From: Azospirillum sp. B510
Lineage (GTDB): Bacteria > Pseudomonadota > Alphaproteobacteria > Azospirillales > Azospirillaceae
DNA: 64,000 nt
Assembly (NCBI RefSeq): GCF_000010725.1
Contig: NC_013854.1
Location: forward strand, 372,001-436,000
Direction of reading: 5' to 3'
Positions 35,881-45,096 of this stretch are shown piece by piece; the first letter of the stretch is position 1; every line of letters begins with the position of its first letter. The translations under genes and the position numbers were made by a program. The notes beneath the pieces are model-generated. The model was not told where the DNA came from and made no database searches. It worked only from the letters and a program-made list of their open reading frames with translations.

Positions 35881-37749
35881 ATGACTGTGCTGACCACGAC
35901 CAAGGCCGGGATCCAGGCCGGACAGACGGAGAGCGACCGCGCCGAGCCCTATGGCGCGAGCTGGTCGGCCATCCGCTCGGGTCAGGGCGAGGGCGTCGCC
36001 TTCGACTGGGTGGCGGCGACCGGCGCGCTGAGTTATGCCTTCCAGCCCATCGTCCAGCTGCGGTCCGGCCGTTGCCACGGCTATGAGGCGCTGCTGCGCG
36101 GGTTCGAGCGTACCGGTTTCGCCAATGCCGCCGAGCTGCTGGACGCCGCCGAAGCCGCCGGCCTGCTGGCGGTGCTGGAGACCGCGCTGCATGCCAAGGC
36201 GGTCGCCGCCTATCGCGCGCTGTCCGGCTGGAGCGAGGCGAAGCTGTTCCTCAACCTCGACGCCCGGCTGGTCGGGCGCCCGGACTCCCCCTGGATTTCC
36301 TGCGATCCGGGGACGTCGCGCAACAGCGGCATCGTGCTGGAGCTGTCGGAGAATCGGCCGGTCGGCCGCGGGGTCGCGGTGGATGCCGCGGTCGACCGTT
36401 ATCGCCAGAGCGGGAGCGGCATCGCCATCGACGATTTCGGCGTCGGTCATTCCGGCCTGCGCACGCTGTACGAGGCGCGGCCGGACTATGTCAAGATCGA
36501 CCGCTTCTTCATCGCCGGCATCGACGCCGATGCGCGCAAGCGGGCGCTGGTGGCTGCGTTGGCCGGTCATGCCCACGCGCTGGGCATCCAGATCGTGGCG
36601 GAGGGGGTGGAGACCGAGACCGAATTCTACACCTGCCGCGATCTCGGCTGCGACTTCGCCCAGGGGTTCCTGATCGCCCGGCCGCGGCTGGATCTGACCA
36701 GCCTGCCGAACCGCTATCCGGTGATCGAGGACCTCAACCGCCGCGACCGCCGCCAGCCCAGCGAAGCGCACCGGCGCCTGTCGGAGGTGATCGAACGGCT
36801 GCCGCCGCTGCGGGTGGATTCGCGCAAGACCGAGCTCTTGGACTATTTCCGTCGCGAGGGCAGCGCCGCCATCGCCCCGATCATCGACGAACATGACCGG
36901 CCGCTCGGCCTGATCCTCGAGCGCGATCTGAAACGCTTCGTCTATTCGCGCTTCGGTGGAGAATTGCTGCGCAATCGCGGGCTGGGCGATCGGTTGGACG
37001 ATCTGGTCATCCGCTCCCCGGTCTGTGACATCTCCACCCCGCTGGACCGGGTGATCGAAGCCTTTTCGACCGAGTCGGCCGCCGACGGCATCGTGATCGT
37101 CGAGGGCGGCGCCTATGCCGGCGTGCTGTCGAGCGGCGCGTTGCTGCGGCTGGTGCATGAACGCAATCTGGCGATGGCGACCGACCAGAATCCGCTGACC
37201 CGGCTGCCGGGCAACGCGGCGATCGTCCGCCACATCGAAGGGGCGCTGGACGACAGCGCGCGCGGCCATGTGCTGGCCTACCTGGATTTCGACAACTTCA
37301 AGCCCTTCAACGACAATTTCGGCTTCCGCCAGGGCGACCGCGCCATCCTGATGTTCAGCGAGCGGCTGAAGGCCTGGGCCGGCGGCGCCGGCGCGGTCAT
37401 CGATGCCGACGCCTTCGCCGGCCATATCGGCGGCGACGACTTCTTCCTCGGCGTCAGCGGCGGGACGGAGGGCGAGGTTCTGGCCCGGCTGACGGAGCTG
37501 CTGGCCCTGTTCCGGTCGGATGCCGAGAGCCTGTATGATGCGGAAACACGGGTGAGCGGCGGCTTCCTGGCGAAGGACCGTTATGGGGCGCTCCGCCGCT
37601 TCCCGCTGCTGGCGGCCAGCGGGGTGGCCGTCGTCGTTCCGCCCGGCCAGCATGGGCTGACCCCCGACGCCATCAACGCCGCCATCGCCGACCACAAGGC
37701 CGCCGCCAAGGAGGCGGAGGACAAGCTGTGCGTGGTGCGGCTGGCGTGA
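35881..37749 (+). CDS. EAL-CBS-GGDEF cyclic-di-GMP signalling protein
   Basis: A 622-residue cytoplasmic protein. The EAL domain (about 45-280) keeps its catalytic residues: YEALLR, LFLNLD, LELSE, IDDFGVGHSG, YVKIDR, VAEGVET and QGFLIARP, so phosphodiesterase activity is plausible. A CBS-like pair follows (about 310-420: IAPIIDEHDRPLGLILERDL, DGIVIVEGGAYAGVLS). The C-terminal GGDEF-like domain has DFDNFKPFNDNFGFRQGD but GGDDF instead of GG[D/E]EF, so it may be a GTP- or nucleotide-sensing module rather than a cyclase. No membrane helices. The gene stands alone upstream of a toxin-antitoxin pair. Confidence 0.93.
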   Translation: MTVLTTTKAGIQAGQTESDRAEPYGASWSAIRSGQGEGVAFDWVAATGALSYAFQPIVQLRSGRCHGYEALLRGFERTGFANAAELLDAAEAAGLLAVLETALHAKAVAAYRALSGWSEAKLFLNLDARLVGRPDSPWISCDPGTSRNSGIVLELSENRPVGRGVAVDAAVDRYRQSGSGIAIDDFGVGHSGLRTLYEARPDYVKIDRFFIAGIDADARKRALVAALAGHAHALGIQIVAEGVETETEFYTCRDLGCDFAQGFLIARPRLDLTSLPNRYPVIEDLNRRDRRQPSEAHRRLSEVIERLPPLRVDSRKTELLDYFRREGSAAIAPIIDEHDRPLGLILERDLKRFVYSRFGGELLRNRGLGDRLDDLVIRSPVCDISTPLDRVIEAFSTESAADGIVIVEGGAYAGVLSSGALLRLVHERNLAMATDQNPLTRLPGNAAIVRHIEGALDDSARGHVLAYLDFDNFKPFNDNFGFRQGDRAILMFSERLKAWAGGAGAVIDADAFAGHIGGDDFFLGVSGGTEGEVLARLTELLALFRSDAESLYDAETRVSGGFLAKDRYGALRRFPLLAASGVAVVVPPGQHGLTPDAINAAIADHKAAAKEAEDKLCVVRLA

Positions 37750-37799
37750 TGTAATATCCCTCTGGCATGGGCTCCGTCATTGACGTAGGATGACATCCC

Positions 37800-38075
37800 A
37801 TGGGTGAGCCTTTCGATCCCGTCAAGAACCTGCTCAATCGTCGCAAGCATGGTTTGGACCTGTCTTTCGGGGCCGAGGTTCTTCGTGACCGGAACCTGAT
37901 CGAAATGCCCGATCTGTCGATGGATTACGGCGAGGAGCGCTTCAACGCGCTGGGCATGGTCAATGGCAAGGTCTACGCCGTCACCTATACTGAGCGTGCG
38001 GAGGGGATAAGATTCATTTCCGTGCGGGAGGCCGACAAACGCGAGGCGGCCCACTATTTCAAGGCCAACTCCTGA
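37800..38075 (+). CDS. brnT: BrnT-family ribonuclease toxin
   Basis: A 91-residue BrnT toxin. FDPVKNLLNRRKHGLDLSFG is the family-typical start, and the ending IRFISVREADKREAAHYF carries the conserved RxA-E/R residues. BrnT is a RelE-like ribonuclease neutralised by its partner. The gene is first in a two-gene unit; the HTH antitoxin gene follows 19 bp later, the usual toxin-first order of brnTA. Confidence 0.92.
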   Translation: MGEPFDPVKNLLNRRKHGLDLSFGAEVLRDRNLIEMPDLSMDYGEERFNALGMVNGKVYAVTYTERAEGIRFISVREADKREAAHYFKANS

Positions 38076-38094
38076 GCAACGGCGTCCTAGCCCC

Positions 38095-38352
38095 ATGGTG
38101 ATCCCGATGAACGAGCACGAAACCTTTACCGATGAGCAGCTCGCCGCCATGAGGCATCCGCCTCTGGCGAAGCGCGTTCGCCGTTCGACCGGTCTGTCGC
38201 AGGAAGCCTTCGCCGAGCGTTTCGGCATTCCGCTGCGCACGCTCCAGGAGTGGGAGCAGGGGCGGCGGGAGCCGGATGGCGCCGTCGCGTCCTATCTGCG
38301 TGTCATTGAAAAGCAACCGGACATGGTGGCAGAGGTTCTGGCGGCCGAGTGA
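38095..38352 (+). CDS. HTH antitoxin partner of BrnT
   Basis: An 85-residue protein (81 if started at the ATG at 38107, which has a better GGTGA site). A Xre/HigA-like helix-turn-helix is clear: STGLSQEAFAERFGIPLRTL followed by QEWEQGRREPDG. It takes the place of the ribbon-helix-helix BrnA that usually follows brnT. The N-terminal 20 residues, NEHETFTDEQLAAMRHP, may be the toxin-contacting arm. It likely represses its own operon. Confidence 0.88.
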   Translation: MVIPMNEHETFTDEQLAAMRHPPLAKRVRRSTGLSQEAFAERFGIPLRTLQEWEQGRREPDGAVASYLRVIEKQPDMVAEVLAAE

Positions 38353-38382
38353 TCGCAAGCCGGCGTGAAGAGGCGCCTCCCC

Positions 38383-39162
38383 TCACGCATAATCCCGGAA
38401 GCCCGCAGCCGCCACGCGGTCGTAGCCCCGGCTGGCGCGCAGGAGCTGCAAGGTGTAGGGCTCGCGCGCGGCACCCAGGCGCAACCCTTCCACACTCATC
38501 TCCTCGACCAGACGGCCGCGGTTCATCACCGCCAGCCGGTCGCACAGGTTGGCGACGACGGCGAGGTTGTGGGTGACCAGCACCAGGGTCAGGCCATGCT
38601 CCGCCCGCAACCGGCGCAGCAGGTTCAGGATCTCCGCCTGTACCGACACGTCGAGCGCCGAGGTCGGCTCGTCCAGCAGCAGGACGCGCGGTTCCAGCAC
38701 CAGGGCGCGGGCGATGGCGACACGCTGGCGCTGGCCGCCCGACAGCTGGTGCGGGTAGCGGAAGCGGAAGGCGGGGCCGAGCCCGACGTCACTCAGCACC
38801 CGGTCGATGCGGGCGTCGGCGTCGCCCAGCCCATGGATGGCGATCGGTTCGGACAGGATGCGGTCCACCGTGTGGCGCGGGTGCAGCGAGCCGTAGGGGT
38901 CCTGGAACACCATCTGGCAGAGCTTGTGGAAGCCCTTCGGCCGCCGGCGCCCCTGGTCGGTGCCGGCGATGGCGATGCGGCCGGTCCAGTCGTCGTTCAG
39001 GCCGCTGACCGCGCGCAGGACCGTCGATTTGCCGGACCCCGATTCGCCGACAAGGCCGAAGCTCTCGCCGTCGCGCACCGACAGGGTGACGCCGTCCACC
39101 GCCGTGATGGCATCGGCACCCTGGCCGAAGCGGATCCGCAGGTCCTGGATGTCGATCATCAT
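38383..39162 (-). CDS. Peptide/opine/nickel ABC transporter ATPase 2 (DppF/OppF-like)
   Basis: A 259-residue ABC ATPase: Walker A GESGSGKST at about 38-46, signature LSGGQRQRVAIARAL, Walker B VLLLDEPTSALD. It is the second of two ATPases in a dipeptide/oligopeptide-type importer. It overlaps the upstream ATPase gene by 4 bp (ATGA) and is the last gene of the operon. No binding-protein gene is present, so the substrate (peptide, opine or nickel) is open. Confidence 0.92.
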   Translation of the reverse strand: MMIDIQDLRIRFGQGADAITAVDGVTLSVRDGESFGLVGESGSGKSTVLRAVSGLNDDWTGRIAIAGTDQGRRRPKGFHKLCQMVFQDPYGSLHPRHTVDRILSEPIAIHGLGDADARIDRVLSDVGLGPAFRFRYPHQLSGGQRQRVAIARALVLEPRVLLLDEPTSALDVSVQAEILNLLRRLRAEHGLTLVLVTHNLAVVANLCDRLAVMNRGRLVEEMSVEGLRLGAAREPYTLQLLRASRGYDRVAAAGFRDYA

Positions 39163-40049
39163 CCTCGGGCCTCCAGCCCATCGGTCAGCCCATCGGTCAG
39201 CCAGGCGGGATCGCGGCTCAGCACCGGCAGGTCGCCCGCCGGCGCGTCGATCCGCGGCAGGCTGGCCAGCAGGCCGCGGGTGTAGGGGTGGGTCGCCGCG
39301 TGCAGCTCCGACGCGCGGCAGCTCTCCACCACCCGGCCGGCATACATGATCAGGATGCGGTCGCAGAAGGAGGCGACCAGGTTCAGATCGTGGCTGACGA
39401 AGATCATGCCCATGCCGCGCCGGGAACAGAGATCGTCGAGGATCGCCAGAACCTGCATCTGCACGGTGACGTCGAGCGCCGAGGTCGGCTCGTCGGCGAT
39501 CAGCAGGTCGGGGTCGGGAATCAGCATCATCGCGATCATGATGCGCTGGCCCATGCCGCCCGACACCTCGTGCGGGTAGCGGTCATAGACCCGCTCCGGG
39601 TCGCGGATGCGCACGGCGGCCAGCATCTCCAGCGCCCGGCGTTTGGCTTCGGCGGCGCCGGCCTTGTTGTGGACGCGGTAGGCCTCGGCGATCTGGCGGC
39701 CGATGGTCATCACCGGGTTCAGCGAGTATTTCGGGTCCTGCATCACCATGGCGATGCGCCGGCCGCGGATGTCGCGCATGCGCCGGGGCGACGCCGCCAG
39801 CAGATCCTCGCCGCTGAAGGCCAGCCGGTCGGCGGTCACCCGGCCGGGCGAGGGGACGAGGCGCAGGATGGAGCGTCCGGTCATCGACTTGCCGGATCCC
39901 GATTCGCCGACGATGCCCAGCTTCTCCCGCCCCAGGGTGAAGGAGACGCCGCGCACCGCCTCGGCCATGCCGGTGCGGGTCGGGAAGGCGACGCGCAGGT
40001 TGGCGACGTCCAGCAGGGGGGTATTGTCCGCCGGTCTTTTGTCGGTCAT
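39159..40049 (-). CDS. Peptide/opine/nickel ABC transporter ATPase 1 (DppD/OppD-like)
   Basis: A 296-residue ABC ATPase with Walker A GESGSGKSM near residue 50, signature EVSGGMGQRIMIAMML and Walker B LLIADEPTSALD. The signature LSGGMGQR variant is typical of DppD/OppD. The C-terminus carries the OppD/F-type extension with a small repeat, LTDGLTDGL, coded by a 12-bp tandem duplication. It starts 3 bp after the DppC-like gene and overlaps the next ATPase gene by 4 bp. Confidence 0.92.
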   Translation of the reverse strand: MTDKRPADNTPLLDVANLRVAFPTRTGMAEAVRGVSFTLGREKLGIVGESGSGKSMTGRSILRLVPSPGRVTADRLAFSGEDLLAASPRRMRDIRGRRIAMVMQDPKYSLNPVMTIGRQIAEAYRVHNKAGAAEAKRRALEMLAAVRIRDPERVYDRYPHEVSGGMGQRIMIAMMLIPDPDLLIADEPTSALDVTVQMQVLAILDDLCSRRGMGMIFVSHDLNLVASFCDRILIMYAGRVVESCRASELHAATHPYTRGLLASLPRIDAPAGDLPVLSRDPAWLTDGLTDGLEARG

Positions 40050-40052
40050 GGC

Positions 40053-40997
40053 TCAGTCCCCCTTCGGGTCCAGCACGTCGCGCAGACCGTCGCCCAGCAG
40101 GTTGAAACCGAGGCTGACGATGAAGATGGCGAATCCCGGCATGGCGGCGACCCACCATTGCTCCAGCACATATTGCCGGCCGCTGGCGATCATCGCGCCC
40201 CATTCCGGCAGCGGCGGCTGGGCGCCCAGCCCGAGGAAGCCGAGGCCGGCGGCGGTCAGGATCACGCCGGCCATGTCCAGCGTCGTCCGCACGATCAGCG
40301 AGGCGACGCACAGCGGCATGATGTGGCCGAGGATGATGCGCGGGCTGGAGGCCCCTTGCAGCCGGGCGGCGGCGATGAAGTCGGCGCGGCGCACGGTCAG
40401 CGTCTCCGCCCGCGCGATGCGGGCATAGGGCGGCCAGGAGGTGATGGCGATGGCGATCACCGCGTTCTCGATGCCGGGGCCGAGTGCCGCGACGAAGGCC
40501 AGCGCCAGGATCAGCTTGGGAAAGGCCAGCGCGATGTCGGTGACGCGCATCAGCGTGATGTCGACCCAGCCGCCGAAATAGCCGGCGACCGTGCCGATCA
40601 CCAGCCCGGCCAGCGGCGCCGTCGCCGCCACCAGCGCCACGATCATCAGCGTCAGCCGCGCGCCATGGATCAGGCGGGACAGGATGTCGCGGCCGAAGGA
40701 GTCGGTGCCCAGCCAATGGGCGGTACCCGGCGGCATCAGCCGGTTGTTCAGATCCTGGGCGTAGGGGTGGTGGGGCGCCAGCAGCGGGGCGAGTGCCGCG
40801 ACGACGACCAGGGCCAGCACGATCAGCAGGCCGGCGACGGCCAGCCGGTTGCGGCTGAACGCCACCCAGCCGGACCAGGCGCGGCCCAGCCGGGCCTGGG
40901 CGCGCGAGTGCGGCGTGTCGGTGGTCAGCCAGTGCCGCCAGCCGGCGGGCTGGGGGGTGGGCTTGGGGGCGGATTGGGGGGCGGTGCGCGCGGTCAT
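40053..40997 (-). CDS. Peptide/opine/nickel ABC transporter permease (DppC-like)
   Basis: A 314-residue permease with a hydrophilic N-terminus, one early helix (LAVAGLLIVLALVVVAALAP), the family signature HWLGTDSFGRDILSRLIHGA and the EAA-like loop AARLQGASSPRIILGHIMP. The ATG complementary to 40995-40997 overlaps the DppB-like stop by 4 bp; the much longer open frame upstream is the dppB region in another frame. It pairs with the DppB-like protein to form the channel. Confidence 0.93.
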   Translation of the reverse strand: MTARTAPQSAPKPTPQPAGWRHWLTTDTPHSRAQARLGRAWSGWVAFSRNRLAVAGLLIVLALVVVAALAPLLAPHHPYAQDLNNRLMPPGTAHWLGTDSFGRDILSRLIHGARLTLMIVALVAATAPLAGLVIGTVAGYFGGWVDITLMRVTDIALAFPKLILALAFVAALGPGIENAVIAIAITSWPPYARIARAETLTVRRADFIAAARLQGASSPRIILGHIMPLCVASLIVRTTLDMAGVILTAAGLGFLGLGAQPPLPEWGAMIASGRQYVLEQWWVAAMPGFAIFIVSLGFNLLGDGLRDVLDPKGD

Positions 40998-42004
40998 CGG
41001 GCCCGGGGATCCAGAAGGCGGTAGAGAAGGTCGGACAGCAGGTTCAGCGCGATGAAGACCGCGCCGACCACCAGCGTCCCGCCCAGCACCGCGTTCATGT
41101 CGGCGCTGAGCAGCGAATTGGTGATGTAGAGCCCGAGGCCGGGCCAGGCGAACACCGTCTCGGTCAGCACCGACCCCTCCAGCAGGCTGGCATAGGACAG
41201 GGCGATGACGGTGATCAGCGGCACCGTGATGTTGCGCAGCGCATGGCCCCAGACCACGCGGGTCTCCGACAGGCCCTTCACCCGGGCGGTGGTGATGTAT
41301 TCCTGGCGCAACTGGTCCAGCATGAAGCCGCGGGTCATCCGCGCGATGTAGGCGACGCTGTGGAGGCCGAGGATCGCCGACGGCAGCACCAGATGATGCA
41401 GCGCGTTCCAGAAGATATCGGTTTCGCCGGCCAGCAGCGCGTCCACCGTTATCAGGCCGGTGACCGGATCCACCATCCCCTCGTAGAAGACATCGACCCG
41501 GCCCGGCCCCGGTACCCAGTCCAGCCTGGCGTAGAACAGCAGCAGCGCCATCAGACCGAGCCAGAAGATCGGCACCGAATGGCCGATCAGTCCGAGCAGC
41601 CGGATGGCATGGTCGGGCCAGCGGCCGCGGTTGGTGGCGGCGGACACCCCGGCGGGAATGCCCAGGACCGCGCCGACGATGGCGGCGACCGTCGCCAGCT
41701 CCAGCGTCGCCGGGAAGACGCGCAGCACATCCTCCAGCACCGGGCGGGAGGTCAGCACCGAGGTGCCGAGGTCGCCCTGGACCACGTCGCCGAGATAGAG
41801 CAGGAACTGCCGCCACAGCGGCAGGTCGAGGCCGAGCTGCGTGCGCATCCGCGCGACGCTTTCGGCATTCGCCCGGTCGCCGAGGACGGACAGCACCGGA
41901 TCGATCGGCACCACGCGGCCGATCAGGAAGGTGACCAGCAGCAGGCCCAGCAGGGTGACGGCCACCGTGACCAGCAGGGTCAGGCCGCGTTTCAGTGTAG
42001 GCAA
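40994..42004 (-). CDS. Peptide/opine/nickel ABC transporter permease (DppB-like)
   Basis: A 336-residue permease, first gene of the four-gene operon. N-terminal helix (LTLLVTVAVTLLGLLLVTFL) is followed by the DppB hallmark LGLDLPLWRQFLLYLGDVVQGDLGTS (key part DLGTSV) and the docking loop TTARVKGLSETRVVWGHAL. Six helices. The 107-bp space before it separates it from trxB on the same strand and contains a hairpin. No periplasmic binding-protein gene is adjacent. Confidence 0.93.
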   Translation of the reverse strand: MPTLKRGLTLLVTVAVTLLGLLLVTFLIGRVVPIDPVLSVLGDRANAESVARMRTQLGLDLPLWRQFLLYLGDVVQGDLGTSVLTSRPVLEDVLRVFPATLELATVAAIVGAVLGIPAGVSAATNRGRWPDHAIRLLGLIGHSVPIFWLGLMALLLFYARLDWVPGPGRVDVFYEGMVDPVTGLITVDALLAGETDIFWNALHHLVLPSAILGLHSVAYIARMTRGFMLDQLRQEYITTARVKGLSETRVVWGHALRNITVPLITVIALSYASLLEGSVLTETVFAWPGLGLYITNSLLSADMNAVLGGTLVVGAVFIALNLLSDLLYRLLDPRAR

Positions 42005-42087
42005 GAGGACTCCCTCGCGGTGTGACGCTTCAGGGAATCACAGTCGGGGCTTTGCGCAAAGCCCGTCAAGGGCATATGGGGGTATGG

Positions 42088-42107
42088 GAGGGGGCAAACG
42101 CCCCCTC
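42088..42107 (-). terminator. Hairpin downstream of trxB
   Basis: GAGGGGGC-AAAC-GCCCCCTC is a perfect 8-bp hairpin 4 bp beyond the trxB stop. There is no U-tract, so termination is probable but not certain. It would separate trxB from the ABC operon. Confidence 0.5.
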
Positions 42108-42111
42108 AAGC

Positions 42112-43116
42112 TCACCAGGTCCCGGCCGGGCTGCGGTCGCCATGGGCGCCGGCGGCCGGCTCATGGTGGGCGAGCCAGCGTTCGGCCTCGAGCGCCGCCA
42201 TGCAGCCCATGCCGGCGGCGGTGACCGCCTGGCGGTAGACCTTGTCCTTGACGTCGCCGGCGGCGAAGACGCCGGGGATGTTGGTGGCGGTCGAGTCGGG
42301 CACCGTGACGATGTAGCCCGCCTCGTCCATCTCCACCTTGCCCTGGAAGATGCCGGTCGCCGGCACATGGCCGATGGCGACGAAGACGCCGGCCACCGGA
42401 ATGACGCGCTCCTCGCCCGACTTCACGTTCTTCACGCGCACGCCGGTGACGGCGCGCGGGTTGCCCATGGTGCCGTCGCCCTCGCCGACGATCTCCTCGA
42501 CCGTGCTGTCCCACACCACCTCGATCTTGGGATGGCGGAACAGGCGGTCCTGCATGATGCGTTCGGCGCGGAAGCCGTCGCGGCGATGGATGACCGTCAC
42601 CTTGCTGGCATGGTTGGTCAGGTAGAGCGCCTCTTCAACGGCCGAATTGCCGCCGCCGACCACCGCGACCTCCTTGCCGCGGAAGAAGAAGCCGTCGCAG
42701 GTGGCGCAGGCCGACACGCCGAAGCCGCGATAGATCTCCTCGGTCGAGATGCCGAGCCAGCGCGCCTGGGCGCCGGTGGCGATGATCACGCTGTCGGCGG
42801 TGTAGGTGTCGCCGCTGTCGCCCTTGCAGACGAAGGGGCGCCGGGTGAAGTCGACGTCGGTGATCAGGTCGAACACCATCCTGGTGCCGACATGCTCCGC
42901 CTGCTTCTGCATCTGCTCCATCAGCCAGGGGCCCTGGATCGGATCGGCGAAGCCGGGGAAATTCTCCACGTCGGTGGTGATCATCAGCTGGCCGCCCGGC
43001 TGCATGCCCTGGACCATCAGCGGCTCCAGGTTGGCGCGCGCGGCATAGATGGCGGCGGTATAGCCGGCCGGGCCGGCGCCGATGATGAGGACCTTGGTGT
43101 GGTGCGTGCTGGCCAT
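42112..43116 (-). CDS. trxB: Thioredoxin reductase
   Basis: A 334-residue flavoprotein that reduces thioredoxin with NADPH. The FAD site is VLIIGAGPAGYTAAIYAARA, the redox-active pair is in SACATCDGFF (Cys near 137/140), the NADPH site is VAVVGGGNSAVEEAL, and the C-terminal FAD motif is GVFAAGDVKDK. Length is normal. A 51-bp gap separates it from the unknown 642-residue gene upstream on the same strand, so these two may be co-transcribed. Confidence 0.97.
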   Translation of the reverse strand: MASTHHTKVLIIGAGPAGYTAAIYAARANLEPLMVQGMQPGGQLMITTDVENFPGFADPIQGPWLMEQMQKQAEHVGTRMVFDLITDVDFTRRPFVCKGDSGDTYTADSVIIATGAQARWLGISTEEIYRGFGVSACATCDGFFFRGKEVAVVGGGNSAVEEALYLTNHASKVTVIHRRDGFRAERIMQDRLFRHPKIEVVWDSTVEEIVGEGDGTMGNPRAVTGVRVKNVKSGEERVIPVAGVFVAIGHVPATGIFQGKVEMDEAGYIVTVPDSTATNIPGVFAAGDVKDKVYRQAVTAAGMGCMAALEAERWLAHHEPAAGAHGDRSPAGTW

Positions 43117-43167
43117 GGGTCTGATCCCGCAAGATATCGGCAGAAGGGGAGGGCTTTTGGAACGCTT

Positions 43168-45096
43168 CTAGAAGCCAAACATATGGTCAAGGCTGAAGGC
43201 GTTGTCACCGGCGGCAAGGCAGCCATGGTAGCCGAACAGGCGGCAACTGGTGTCGCGGATCAGCACATAGGCATGCTCGCCCGCCGCCAAACGTTCCGCT
43301 TCCGTGAACATCTCGCGATAGCGCCAGAACCGCGAGCCGCCGCAGGGGATGGCCAGCCGCTTGCGCGCCACCTCGACCCCATCGCGCCGCACCAGCACGA
43401 GGCTGGTGTCGGAGGTGGCATGCCAGCGGGTCGAGGCCGGATAGACGAGATGGCAGAGCGTGTCCCACGGGTCGGTGCCCAGCCGCAGGAACAGGCGGGT
43501 CGACAGGCCGGGCGGACGGCCATGGTAGCTCTGCGGCTCGTCTCGATAGACCATCGCCATGTTGAACATGTGGCTGCCGAAGCTGGTCTCCGCCACATGG
43601 CCAGTCGTTACGTCCTCGTAACGGACCAGGGCATGCAGCCAGCCGTCGGCAATCGTTCCGGCTTCGAAATCATAGACCAGTTCGACATGGCCCCAGCCAT
43701 CGACAACCGGCCGGTCGGCGACCAGGCCGGTGACGTCCAGCGCCACGCTGTCGGAGCGCTTGAGGTTGCCGAAACGGTGCTCGGCCATGGCGGCGCCGTC
43801 GCGGTCATAGACGACGGCCTTCACCGGCAGTTCGGTCTGCGCCGTGCTCATCGGCGTCGGCAGCAGGATGGTGCGCCAGCGGCCCATCGGCAGCAGCGGC
43901 GCCGGCAGGATATGGCCCTTGCCGACGACGCCCTTGTCCACGGCGCCGCCGGTCAGTCGCGGCAACTTCGGGTCCGGCTTCAGGTCGGTGCGTTCGACAT
44001 TGGCGTGCGCCATGCGGCGGCGGCCGTCGGCGGCGACGATCTCATAGCGCGGGCGGACGAAATGCTTGCCGGCCTGCACCTCGAACTGTTGCGGCCAGCG
44101 CGCCTCGGGGAACAGGCTGGCGACGTCGAGTTCGATGGTGGCGAAGGCGGGGACCGCGCGGTCGAGCCTGCGGATGTCGGCCGAGCCCATCAGGTTCAGC
44201 CCGACGGCGCCGGCCGGGATCGGGGTCGGGTGGCTGTTCTGGATCCACAGGGTCACCCGCTCGCCCTCGCGCGGGGCGGGCAGTCCGGCATAGAGGTCGG
44301 CCGGCCAGGCGTTGGCGTCGTGGGTGCAGGACAGCACCGTGTCGTCGTCGCCATAGGTATCGAGCGCGTATTTCACCACGTCATGGCCGGCGGCGCCGAT
44401 GACATGCAGGAACAGCGATCCGCAGAAGTCGGACAGGTTGAAGCGTTCGCGCACCTGCCGGCTGTCGATCACGACGGTGCCGTCGGTCGGCGGCATCGGC
44501 TCGGTCCAGTCGGCGATCGGGCGCCCGTCGCCATCGAACAGGCAGGCCCACAGCCGGGTGCCCTTGGCGCCGTAGCGCGGCCAGTAATTGGCCGACACCA
44601 CGCGGGTGTGGTGGCCGTCGCCGTCGCGGAACCAGGCGAAGTTGGTCGCCCAGTTGAATTTCGACAGGTAATGGCCGGGGTCGTTCAGCATGTCTTCCGG
44701 CACGCGCATGGCGTCGAGCGAAACGACACCGGCCTGCTTCGGAATCAGATGGGCGATGTGGCCTTCCAGCCGCTGCGAATCGAAGGCGACGACGAAGATC
44801 GTGCGGGCGCCGCTGGCCGGCAGGTCGGTGACCGGGCGGGCGGCATGGCCGAACACCTCCTTCCCCACCTGTTCCACGTCCTGGACATAGACGCCGCAGA
44901 GCTGGATGGCGGACAGGTCGTAGAACTCCGCCAGCCCCGACAGCAGCCCCAGCGGGTCATAGACCGCCACCGGGCCGAAGGAGGCCAGCCGCGCGATCAG
45001 GATCGCCGCCTTGGGGGCCGCCAGCGGATGGCCCACCGCCTTGAAGAAGCTGGAACCGCCGGTGACGTTGGAAAAGGTCTCGATCCGAAGGGGCAT
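43168..45096 (-). CDS. Large protein of unknown function
   Basis: A 642-residue protein from the ATG complementary to 45094-45096 (MPLRIETFSNVTGGSS). It has no signal peptide, membrane helix or motif I recognise. The first 130 residues look like an alpha/beta domain (FGPVAVYDPLGLLSGLAEFY); the rest is rich in short beta-like stretches with aromatic residues (TRVVSANYWPRYGAKG, WVQNSHPTP-like, GYHGCLAAGDNAFSLD) and may form several beta-sandwich units. Codon use matches its neighbours, so it does not look recently acquired. It lies directly upstream of trxB. The longer frame to 45291 includes non-conserved upstream DNA. Confidence 0.75.
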   Translation of the reverse strand: MPLRIETFSNVTGGSSFFKAVGHPLAAPKAAILIARLASFGPVAVYDPLGLLSGLAEFYDLSAIQLCGVYVQDVEQVGKEVFGHAARPVTDLPASGARTIFVVAFDSQRLEGHIAHLIPKQAGVVSLDAMRVPEDMLNDPGHYLSKFNWATNFAWFRDGDGHHTRVVSANYWPRYGAKGTRLWACLFDGDGRPIADWTEPMPPTDGTVVIDSRQVRERFNLSDFCGSLFLHVIGAAGHDVVKYALDTYGDDDTVLSCTHDANAWPADLYAGLPAPREGERVTLWIQNSHPTPIPAGAVGLNLMGSADIRRLDRAVPAFATIELDVASLFPEARWPQQFEVQAGKHFVRPRYEIVAADGRRRMAHANVERTDLKPDPKLPRLTGGAVDKGVVGKGHILPAPLLPMGRWRTILLPTPMSTAQTELPVKAVVYDRDGAAMAEHRFGNLKRSDSVALDVTGLVADRPVVDGWGHVELVYDFEAGTIADGWLHALVRYEDVTTGHVAETSFGSHMFNMAMVYRDEPQSYHGRPPGLSTRLFLRLGTDPWDTLCHLVYPASTRWHATSDTSLVLVRRDGVEVARKRLAIPCGGSRFWRYREMFTEAERLAAGEHAYVLIRDTSCRLFGYHGCLAAGDNAFSLDHMFGF

